A stretch of 64,000 nt of DNA from Achatina immaculata (lineage: Eukaryota; Mollusca; Gastropoda; Stylommatophora; Achatinidae). The translations under genes and the position numbers were made by a program. The first letter of the stretch is position 1. Each line of letters begins with the position of its first letter. The stretch is taken from NCBI GenBank assembly GCA_009760885.1, contig CM019707.1:31909602-31973601 (forward strand), written 5' to 3'. Under the pieces are notes generated by a model, which was not told where the DNA came from, ran no database searches, and was given only the letters and a program-made list of their open reading frames with translations. Of this stretch, positions 23,700 to 34,800 are shown one piece after another.

Positions 23700-24990
23700 G
23701 GAATCCAAAGGCTAGCGGAGAGTCCATACACAAACGTACAGAAAGTAACGGGAAACCACTGTCATAGCTCCCAAGGATAGTTATGCTTGTACCTAGGAAG
23801 CAGACTTTTTTTTTTTTCTTTTTTTCAATAAATTTAAAATTAATTTTTTTTCCTCAAAAGTAGATGCTTCACAACTTTTCTTTGGCTTATCAAAGCTACC
23901 AGCATCTCCATCCTTAGATGTTGAAGCCATGTTTCAAAGTAATTGGTATAAATAAAAATAGAGCAAGGCATGACAAGCATGCAGACAAAGACAGAAGTGG
24001 GTCCCAGCATTTAATGCAAAACAACAAAAAGAAAAAAAAGAGTCACAGTAACGCTTTCTTACATTGAGAATGAGCGTGAGAATAAGCATGACTGAACAAG
24101 ATGCTGTGAGACTTTTCTCATCTTGGAAAATGGTGTGGAAATAATATTTATTTTACATATTTTCCCTGAGTTCCATTTGCGTAAATCTGAAACTGCATGT
24201 AGCAGGTCTGCATATGGCAAGGTTCTATTGTACAGATATATATCCCAGAAATAGTTATACCACATTTTGTTTCAGGAATGTTTATAATGACTCTCTTCTT
24301 ATAAGTCCACATTGAACGAGGTGGATGTCAGTTGTTTATGGAGGCTTCTCAGAGTCATTTTGCTGAACAGTTTTCTTGTGTCTACTTCTACCAATATTTG
24401 ATTGGCTGCAGTAACAGCAGCTATATTTAGATTGTAAAGAAAAAGTTTATTTCTTGACAAAAGAGAACAATTTAGTATGCACAGTGAGCTTAAAACAAAA
24501 CAAATACAGGGTTAAACAGATATTTCCGACCTTAATATGGTTATATTAAATATTATTTAATATATAAAGAGGTATTTGTAAACAGGAGTTGCATAATCTA
24601 TTTGTAATCATAGAAAGAGTTGCATAATCTGACATTTGTGATATTAATACACGGATAGTGTAGCATAAATAGATGTTTCCATTATTTCAGCAAACCTGAT
24701 AAAGCTATGTCAGTCAATCAAGTGCCATATGACACACAAGTACAGCTGTTTTTTTTTTTCACAGTTTTGTGGACATTCTTTTTTTGTTTCTTGTCTTTTG
24801 TTTGTCCTCAGAGATTTTGAAAAAAAAAAAAACTTCAATTTTTACACATTTTTATTTGTGTCTCTTTCATGTTGGATATTGCCAGCGGATGTCATATATC
24901 ATTTTAATGAGCTACTTTTCTCATGGCTGATCCTACCAATATTTGAATGGGTGCAGTAACAAGAAGGCATATTTATGTGGCTAAAAGAAA
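23700..24990. other. No gene; short repeat also near 56.25 kb
   Basis: AT-rich sequence. The stretches around 24390-24440 and 24930-24975 both contain ctaccaatatttga(t/a)tgg followed by gcagtaaca. A third relative (cctaccaatgcttgattggt) is at 56290. No gene is visible. Confidence 0.5.
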
Positions 24991-24994
24991 AAAA

Positions 24995-25215
24995 ATAGTT
25001 GTCATGTCACTGAGGTAATAAAGGATGTGGTGTTCATGGCCATGTTTTCTTTTGACATGTGGGTGATGTGGTCAGCATCAAGCTTGGCTGCTTTTCCTTC
25101 CTGAACTCTAAGAGGACCCAGGTACCCAGTTCTACAGCTGGGTAACTGGGACACCTTCAAACAGGCTTGAATGTGAGAGATGAGTGCACTGACCACTGCT
25201 TGTATGCTCTTATGT
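24995..25215 (-). mobile_element. tRNA-derived SINE, family 2
   Basis: The reverse complement begins agtggtcagtgcactcatct, nearly the same as the head of the SINE at 62128. The body has gggtacctgggtc and aaaagcagccaagcttg. The 102-residue - strand open frame over it is a by-product. Confidence 0.6.
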
Positions 25216-25322
25216 GGTAAGGTTTGGTCTTTGTCTTTCTGTCGAGCTGTTATTACCTTCTTAAATGGTGGTATTTCCCAGTCTCCATGGTCAGTGGAGA
25301 AATCTCTCATTATTTCAATGTA

Positions 25323-26613
25323 TGGGGTGTGTTAAAAAAAAAGAGTAAACTTTTTAAATAATGCACCAACTGACACGGAGGGCAAGCTGGACTATTGAGT
25401 ACACTTAAGGCCAGGTTTTGGCAACAAACTTTCATTTGCCCTGTTCCACTATGAGCATTAGTCATCTAGCTACATCTGCTGAAGTGAGCACATGCACATG
25501 CTTTGTGTCAGATTAGTGACAGAGTGAAAGAGAAGCTTAAAGAATGTGTGTATATGAAATTTTGTTGCAAACTTGGCAAAAATTTTACAAAGACATGGCA
25601 GTTGCTTAACCAACCATATGGGTAGGGCTGTATGAGCTGAACACAGTGCTGTAAGTGATTTAAGCATTTTTAAAAAGGGCAGAATGTTTGTAGATTAAGA
25701 TCCAATGCTAGGATACATTTAATAGACAATGACCACGTCAAGAGAGTTCACACTGCCATTTGTGGAAACCATCACCTAACTGTCCGAGAAGTTCCTGACA
25801 AAATGAGCATCAGCATAGGATCTTGCCATCAGATTTTAACTAAAAAACTCATCATGCCTGTGCAGAATTCATGCCACATTTGCTGACTGACGATCAGAAA
25901 GAGAACCATGTCGAAATCAGTCAGGAACTGCTTGCCAGTGCAAGTGACCTTGAAAACTTTCTTAAGAACATCGTAACAGGAGATGAGATGTGGGTTTATG
26001 GCTGTGATGTTAAAACCAAGATGCAGTCTTCATAGTGGGTGGGGAAAATGGTCTCCTCAACCAAAGAGAGCATGGGTGAGTTGGTCAGAGAGCAAGGTGT
26101 TGTATTGCCCACTGTGAATTTGTGCCACATGGTCATGTGATAAACAAACAGTTGTACCAGGAAGTTTTAGTGTATTTGAGGCATGCTGTGTGCAGGAAGA
26201 GACCTGAATTGTGGGAAAACCAGACTGGGATGTTGCACCACAACAATGCTCCAGCTCATGCATCATTCCTCATATGCAGTTTATCTGGCACAACATCACA
26301 CATCCATTGTGCCCCATCCACTCTGTTCTCCGGATTTAGCCCCAGCATTTTCCTGTTTCCCAAATTTAAAACCACTTTGAAAGGACGTCATGTCCAAACC
26401 ATATGGGAGATTCAGGAAAATGAGATAAGAAAACTGTGTGCCATCACAGAAAGTGCATTCCAAGAAGCATTCCAACAAAGGAAAAAAATGTTGGGACAGT
26501 GTATCACCAGTGGAGGGGATTAATTTGAATGGGACAGTGCTTAAAATGTTGTCAAATAAGCACTTATGCCTTTTAGCAAAAGTTCACTCTTCTTTTTTTT
26601 TTAACACACCTTG
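25323..26613 (+). mobile_element. Full-length mariner, dead transposase
   Basis: The 1291-bp length and TA flanks (25321-25322, 26614-26615) fit a mariner (Tc1/mariner, D,D34D). Terminal inverted repeats: ggtgtgttaaaaaaaaagag at the left and its near reverse complement, with aacacacctt, at the right. Transposase pieces appear in order over several frames: KFCCKLGKNFTKT, VREVPDKMSISIGSCHQILT, TGDEMWVYG, then LHHNNAPAHASF and SPDLAPAF. The first catalytic Asp (GDE) survives, the second is Asn (HNNAPAH for HDNAPAH), and the third is lost from 'SPDLAPCDFF'. Many frameshifts; inactive. Confidence 0.92.
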
Positions 26614-26644
26614 TAATCTTTTTTTTTTCTTTCTTAGTTTATGA

Positions 26645-26860
26645 TCCTTGTTGGGGCCCTTGAGTAGATTAGTTGTTAGTGAACTGTCCTCTCATCCTGG
26701 AGATTGTAGGTTGAGATATGCTACAGACATACTCCAGTTGACTGAACTGCATAAATCATCAACCATTGGTAAGCAGGAAACTCTCTACTGTAGAAGGTGG
26801 AACAACAGCACAACTCCTTCAGATCATCAGAGGAAGTAAACCCCCCCCCCCCCCGACAAG
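26645..26860 (+). mobile_element. Possible tRNA-derived SINE
   Basis: gtagattagttgttagtgaa resembles a box A region and gtaggttgagatatgc a decayed box B, at suitable spacing. It ends near a poly-C run at 26840-26853. Confidence 0.4.
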
Positions 26861-27890
26861 TGTTTCAGTCTATTAAACTCCTGACACTCTAAAGGGGGGG
26901 TTGGCCCCTCTGGGTCATGACTCCCAGAGGTCTTGTGAGTTGTTGCTTTTTGTTTTTTTGTCCCGGGGTTGAAAGTAAGGAAAACCAGCCTGAATGGTGA
27001 GGTACACTGGCATATGCTGGACACATGGCTGTCAGCGTGTGATGGGAAAAACAAGACATGGCACAAGTCCCATGGACGAGGAGTTTTGCTGGAGCCCATG
27101 ACACGTGAAGACACACCTGTCTTCTGGTCATAGTTTTCCTACATGGCATGAGGTACCCACAGAGAAATCAAACAGTGGTGGTGATGGTCCACTGTAGGAG
27201 ATAGTCTAACTACAAATCTAACAGTGGCTTAACCACAAATCTAGTGAAGATCCACTAGTTTGGTAACAAATACCCTATAAAGGACTTGTGGTAATACATG
27301 CTGAGTGGTGAACTTCTGGGTAACATGCAAAATAGTGAACTTCTGCTAAAACATGCAGAATAGGGCCACAAAGGTTTTCATTTAAAAAGAAATGGAGAGG
27401 TGAGGACCACAAGCAGAAAAATGTTGTTTCATATAGTTATAAGAAAGGGAGATTGAACCTCATGATGCAAATATATCACTGGCTGTCTGTTCTGATCACA
27501 CATTGGTAGAAATGACCTTGAGAGAAGTTGCTTAGCAATTTGATATTAGAGATACCTATAAGTATCTGACATCTACCTGCTTCAATACAGTTCGGAAGGA
27601 TATTATCCATACTGTGGGTAGTTTTAAGCCAAACAAAAAAAAAACAAGCCAATTTTATGAATATATTTTTTTCAGAATAATGCTTCTTTTTTATTTTTCT
27701 ACATTTGTGAATCTATGAGGAATATGGATTTTGAAATGTTACATTTTGTGTTCAGTAACTTTGTAATGGTGGTTCTACCTTTACATTTTGTGTTCAGTAA
27801 CTTTATGATGCTAGTTCTACCTTTTTTTTTTTTTTTTTAAGAACTGAATTTTTGTATTATTTGTATACCAGTTCTCATGCTGATTTTTAC

Positions 27891-28215
27891 TAGCATCAGG
27901 GTTGGTGAACCATAGCTGACCAAGACCCTGTCCCACCTCTCACTTAGTCCCCCCCCCCCCGCCCCACCTGTAACAGAGTAACAAACCTAGCCTAGCTAAC
28001 AAGGCAGGAATTGCCATAATCCCCATGGTAGTGGAGTCTGCTTAATAAGTATTCCACACTCCATACTCTTTAGCTCCAGTCAGAGAGATAGATAAAAAAT
28101 TAGCTGCCGTAACACGCTCCCAATCTGACATGGTGCTGTTCCTCAACATCTTCATCACATCTTCTGCAAAGAACATGCTGACAGTTTCATGGAGGTAGAC
28201 GACAAAGAAGATACC
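27891..28215. repeat. Interspersed repeat R300, copy 3
   Basis: The core catagctgaccaagaccctg and aacaaacctagcctagctaa match the family, with a poly-C expansion at 27949-27960. It lies in the predicted first intron of DNAJC19. Confidence 0.85.
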
Positions 28216-28897
28216 AGTCCCCAACAATTTTAGAGCTGTTGTTTGTTACTGTTCACTTTTTATTTCAGGATTTGTTTATTATTTGTTTATTGTTAATGTT
28301 TATTAACATTAACCCAAGCTTGCTATATCATGTATACAGTTGCTGTATACATATAAACTTCTGTTACGCCAACAACTAATGAAATTGGACATCTTCATGC
28401 ACTCACTAATCAGTGCAAATTAGTTGAATATCATTGTTTAGCATAGAACAGTGACTGCCGATGCAGACATTTTTCTGTCTCAAGATACCCAGACATCTTT
28501 TAATAAACTGGGACTGATCCTGTGAGAACATGATGTCTGGATACCCATAATTGTAACCAGTGTTCCCATAAACTTTTTACGGCTGCTGTCCCCATGTCTC
28601 TCACACCACTATATTTATCTAATTTTAACATCACATTTATGGTGGCCTCAGAAACTTCTTTCCCTTGGTAGGATGTGATATCTTCCCTTCATTTACCGAG
28701 ATCCATGTTAGCAGAGCATAACAGTGTGCTTCACCCTACAGACTGATATTCTCTGTAAGAGTCCTTAGTAGGACATGATACCTCCTACCACTCCCTCATC
28801 AACCCACTTGATCATTCTATTGCCAACTTTTGGAACCACTGACATAAACCTCTCAGACTATGGACACTTTAAGAATTTATGTTCTCTCTCATTTCAG

Positions 28898-31800
28898 GCT
28901 ACAGGACTTATCTTAGCTGGGCTTGGATTAGCAGCAATTGGCTTTGCAGGTTGAGTATATATGTGAGATAGTTGCTTTGTTCGGTACAAATCTTTCCTCA
29001 CCAGTAAATGTGTTGTCAGCCAAAAATTAATCAGTGCAGAGTAGTCAGATACCATTGGTTAGAGGACAGTTTTGCTTCATAATAATATTCATTTATAAGT
29101 GCACTTACCTTTAGATGAAATTTTGGCCAGTGATGGTGGACACAAGTCTTTGAAATGAAATTACTTTAACAACATTTGCATGGGGAATCTATGATGTTAG
29201 CCATTCCTTACATATGACCATTTTGTACAGAAATTATGTGTGAAATTCGTATGGAGTGAACTGAATTGTTTTATCATAACCACTTGCAAACATTTTTGAT
29301 GATGAGGTGCACCATATGATAGCTGGTCATATGTTGTGTAAAGGTTCATTGACACTGTCAGATGTCCACAAAGCAGTTTAAGAGTGACATTTCAATTTGA
29401 AGCCTCTGAATGATGTAATAATGTCATTTGGATGTTTGGAATATTAAGTTGCAAAAAAAAAAAGCAAGAAAATATGTCATTCATAAAGAAAAGTTCTTAT
29501 GGCTACACTCATTTAGACTAGAACAAGCTGTTTATGTGTCTTTTAAAAAAATAAAAAAAATAATTTACAGTCACACAGCTTTGTTCTTTATGTTGGGAGT
29601 TTGTAATTTTAAACAAACAAATGTTAAAAATAGGAATTGCATCATTTCCTGGTAAAACATGATGGCTGTGTTGAATGATAACAAAAAATATTTGTGTGTT
29701 GTGGGCTTTGTTTGGTGGGCAGCCTTGTATATGTTGCTTCACTGAATAGACGTTATTTCATTCTTAAAATATACTTTGACATTGTTGTTAATCATTTATG
29801 TTAATCATCAGATTCACTTAATTCTTCAGTGTTTCAAAAAGTTCATTCTTCATTCACTTACACATTACATGCTGCCTTAGGCGCAGGAGTAGCACAGAAA
29901 AAGTGGGTTTTGTAAACTGTGTTATGTTCCAGTAAATTCAGTAAAAGTGTATGCCCTACACTGTTGTGTTAGAGAAAACTGAATTAAAAAATGGAAGCAA
30001 GCCAAAGTTAACATACACATGGCTGTCAGTATTTTAATGAAAAAGTCATGATATTAGGTAAAAAATCAGTTTCATGTTTATATTGTCAGAAATTAGACAA
30101 ACAGAAAGTTATGGTTACTGTGTACTGTATTCAGTGTTTAGGTACACAGTTATGGAAGATAGATATTCTTTCACCCAGTCCAGCTTTTTTACTCAAGGGA
30201 ATTTTATTATTTATTTATCCACAACATTCTGTGGCATAACAGTATGAAAGAAAAGTTCCATTATCTCAGATGTATGGATATACATTAACAGATTAGCTGT
30301 ATTCACTAGTTTCAGGAGCAGATTGATCGAACAAATACAGTTGTATTGTGGTATGCTGTGTTTATTGATTGTGCAGGACCGAAATGACCTGAATGCTGCG
30401 AGGATGGATTTTGTAGTTTTACTTTCATGTGGAGCAGAAGCATTTTGTTATTGTTATTAAATTGTGCTTTATTTTCACGCTGAGCTGCTGTTGGAACTTT
30501 CATCACATTTCTTTGTAGGCCTTTTCTGTTTTATCATTCACTTGTGAGTGTCTTCTGTTTAAGTTTTAAAAATTGTCCTGTTTTTTTTATTCTGTTCACT
30601 TCTGACACTTTTTTGTTTCATTTGAAAAAAAAAATTCCCACTTTTTAATAAGGTGTAAGATCTGTGTTGAGTATAGGAGAGTTTTCTTGTTTTATGGTGT
30701 ACTTTGTACGCTGACTATTCAGTTATATCTGTTTCAGTTTGTTTCATCACCTTCAGATTTATAATCTGATTACTTCATTTTTATGGACCATGTTTTAAAA
30801 AAGAAAAGTGTGACAAAAAAAAAAAAACAATCTTTCTTGATATAACTACGGAGTCTTTGGATTATTCAGATTGAGGTTTTGAGTCCTTGACTTGCTTACA
30901 GCCAGCGCATACTTTGGGTTGTGTATGCTGATCAGCTTCGTTAACTTTTGTCTGTCCGTGGGAACAGCAGAACCAGTTACTGCAATACTTTTCTTTTTCA
31001 TGCCAGTCTTTCTTTTCTCTCTTTCTGAATTGGTAATTCAGGATGCTTTTCCACCATGGTCAGTTGGCAGCATAGTGCATCCAAAGTATGGAATCTTTTT
31101 TCCAGCATCTCCATATATACCAGGGATTGCCAGACTTGCTTAACATGATACCCACATTTGAGACCCACAAAACATTAACACATATTACACATACATTTTA
31201 ATCATTACATGCACATGGAACAAAGCTCAGCCAACATATTTCAGTGAGCCACACATTATGTATAAAAGAGCCACACGCAGCTTGGACGCCACAGTTTGGC
31301 CACCCCCCTGAAAGAGAGAGACACACACAAACACGTGTTGTTTGTGTATTATAGCTTTTGTAGATAATTCTTAATGTAAATATAACAAAACGTTACATGT
31401 ATCTATAATTCTTAATGTTTGTCATAAAACAAAATGTTATTTATATTTCTCCATACCCACAGGTAGATATGCATTACGTGCTGGTAAATTTGCCCAACAG
31501 ACCTTAAATCAGAAACTTGGGGAGCTCCCCTCTGGTGTAAGTATGTATTGTCTGTGCTAGAACTTAGTATCTTAAATAACTAGTTTTTTTTTCGTTATCA
31601 TTTTTCTCCCCCACTGCTTGGAAGCAGTGATAATTATGTTGGAGATAATCCAGACATCAGACCTGGCAAACTGACTCTCTTCCTGACCTCATCCAAACAC
31701 CACAAGCAAGGCTTGGTATCAAACTGTTGCAGCTTTGCTACTTGGTCTAGAGAGAAGAATACTGGAAAGCATTCATCTTGAGTCCTCTGTGTGAAACAGG

Positions 31801-34800
31801 GAAAGCCACTGCAACACTCTCAAGGATATTTCCTCCCCAGATTCTGCATGCTCAGTTTATTTCAAATGCATTTTATCTTAGGGCATCCACAGCTGCCAGG
31901 AACACTTACCCATCAGGAACCAGAAGCTCTGCAGTATGATTCCCTTATAAGACTATCTCCTTCGGTATCAGTGATTGGATCTTGTAACTTTACCTTTGTG
32001 GCCTCATAAATTACATACCTATGTATTATGGTTAAAGCTGTGTTATAGTGTGTGTTGAATGAGAATGCATTCTGTGCAACAGAATGATAATATTTTACAT
32101 CTTACATTCTTCCCGTGCCGTTAAATGTCATATAATTGTTTGCCAAGTTGTCCTGTTCTCTGCAAGTCTTTCAACTTCATCAAGGGATGTTATGCCACTA
32201 AACTGGCTTCTCTTAACAGTGTTCTCTTTAAAGTTTCACGTGGTCAGCCTCTTTTTCTTCGGCCTGTTGTGCTCCACTTGATAGCTTGTTTTGGTATTCT
32301 CTGATTATTTCTTCTTTTCACATGGCCTACATATGTCCATCTTCTATTTCTGATCACCCATGAGACAGGTTGTTGTTTGCTCATCTGTCTTATCTCTGCT
32401 TGTTCTTGAATTCGTTCTGCTTTATACCAAGTATTTTCCTTAGGCATTTGTTTTCAAAAGAGTCTAATTTCTTGTCTATTTTTTTAGTTGATTTCTAGCT
32501 TTTGTATGCATAAATGAGGGTGGATATCACATTTGAATTGAATAATCTTAACTTTTTGTGCTTATAACTTTTGAATTCCATATGTTCTCAAGATTCTTGA
32601 AGGTCAGTGCTGCTTTTGCAATTTTATTTCTAACTTCCTTTCTGGTGTCACCATCCTAGTATATGTAACTCCCAAGGTATACAGATTGGTTTACTTCATC
32701 AACAACTGTTCCTTCTATTTTTCCTTCTTGATTAATGAGAAGTTCCATTATTTTTGTTTGTGTTTGTTAATTTCAAGACCTATTTTGCTAGTCAGGAAGA
32801 CAGGGAATCTGTTTTTTTCTGCATCGTTTTCACAATGTCACTGATGAGAGTTATGTCATCTGCAAAATCAAGATCTTCTGTTTGTGTCCCGTGTACCCAG
32901 TCAGTACCGGTTTTATCTGTACAGCATCTTTTCATTATAAAGTCTATGGCAACTCCAAAACATATATAAATATATGATAATATATGCCTAGCTAAGTGGA
33001 AAAAAAATAATTCTTTGCATGAAAGAGTGGTTTTTTTTTTTTTTTGCATTTACACAGTATATGTTGTGTGCAGCTCACCCCCATTCCCCAGTCACTCAAA
33101 TCTGCCCTAAGCATGGCCCTTGTTGTTACACTACTTATTCTGTAGCAAATCTTGCTTTTCTGTTGTAAAAAAAAGGTAAGATCTGTCTTGTCACTAGCAG
33201 ACTTCCCCAAGTTGAACATTTGAACTGGTTATATAAGTTTACCGTAATCTTCATGAGTGACCCAACAAGCTTGCTGTTGGTGGAAATTTGAACTGGTTAT
33301 ATAAGTTTACCATAATCTTCTTGAGTGTCCTAACAAGCTTGCTGTAGATGAACATTTGAACTGGTTATATGTTTTCTATAATCTTCATACATGAGCCATT
33401 CCTAAATCAAGTGGTCTGTCATTGTACAAGTATTACATTGTGCACTGGATAGTATTTGCAGCTTAGACTGTAGTTGCGAAGACACTTGTCAAACTTTTTG
33501 ACTTGAAATGCGATTATAATTAGTTTTATTTTGCGAGCTGATAGAACTTGAGACTTACTGACTTTACTCAGATTCTCTCCACTTATTTGTTTCTAATTAT
33601 ATGCATGTCTGCATCATTTTACTCTCTTAACATCATGTCGTTTCTTTTCCTTTTTTTTTTTTTTTGTGTGTGTAATTTGTAATTTATGACTTTGCCATAC
33701 TGTTCTTTGAGTCCTTCAGTAATTTATGGCATATATTTCAAACTTAAGGTGTCTGTAGCATATATACCTTTTGTTTCAGTCTTTCAGTAAATACTATCGA
33801 GGTGGATTTGAACCTAAAATGTCCAAAAGGGAGGCTGGACTTATCCTGGGAGTCAGGTAGATAAGTGTATTATTCTTGGAACCACAAGAGTCCCATTTAA
33901 ACAGAATTAATTTGTGTGTGAATATCTGTTTTCATTTAAAACACTGACAGTCTTTATAATATTCACTAATGTATGTGATCTAATGCAGTCTTCAGAATTT
34001 CTTAAACATATATTTTTTTCAAGCACATATATAGCGAGTTGTGTCCATATAAAATTTAATCTTTTGATTTGTTATAATGTATATCAGACATGCTACTGCT
34101 TGGGAAGATAGAGAATATCTGCCTGTAGGGTGAGGCACACTGTTATGCTCTGCTAACACGGATCTCGGTAAATGAAGGGAAGATAAAATGTCTTGTGAAG
34201 ATCAGTGTTAAAATTATAGATAAGCAGTCATTAGACCATGTCAGTTACTGGGGGATCAGCACCTTGGAACTGTTATCATTCAGGAATTGATGAGGCACCA
34301 CCAAGTTCTCAGAATGCAGGAAATTGATGTGAAACCACCATGACATTTTAACATTATCTTGTAGTTTATCTTACGTCTGCCCCATCCCATTAAACATCAC
34401 ATGGAGCTTGATTTGTAGTTCGCCGTGTTTTTCTGTTTTAGATGAGTTTTTCAACAACATCAAGGAATTTTATACCCACATATCTAGCCTCTCTCAGAGT
34501 CCCCTGTAGTCCCCACGTGGATGACTTCTTTGTCCTACTATGTGATAGCTTGTTCTCTGTTTCTTCTCATCACATGGCCAATACATGTCCATCTTCTTTT
34601 CTTTATTTTCGTCGCTGATGAGACAGGTTGTCTCTGCACAGGTATCTCACAGTTTATATTCATTTCTGGTTTCTGGTTTTCATGAGAGTCCTCATAACCA
34701 GATTTTGCTTCAGACTGAAGCCAGTAACATAATAAAAAAAAAAATTCTGTATACATGAATTTCCTGATTATGAACACTGACAAGCAAGAACTAGTTAAGC

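Noticed and set aside
26994..27000. ATG|GTGAGG as first exon of DNAJC19
   Set aside because: The phase fits, but the donor is weaker and the surroundings look like a SINE and poly-C region, not a promoter. Kept only as an alternative to 20052.
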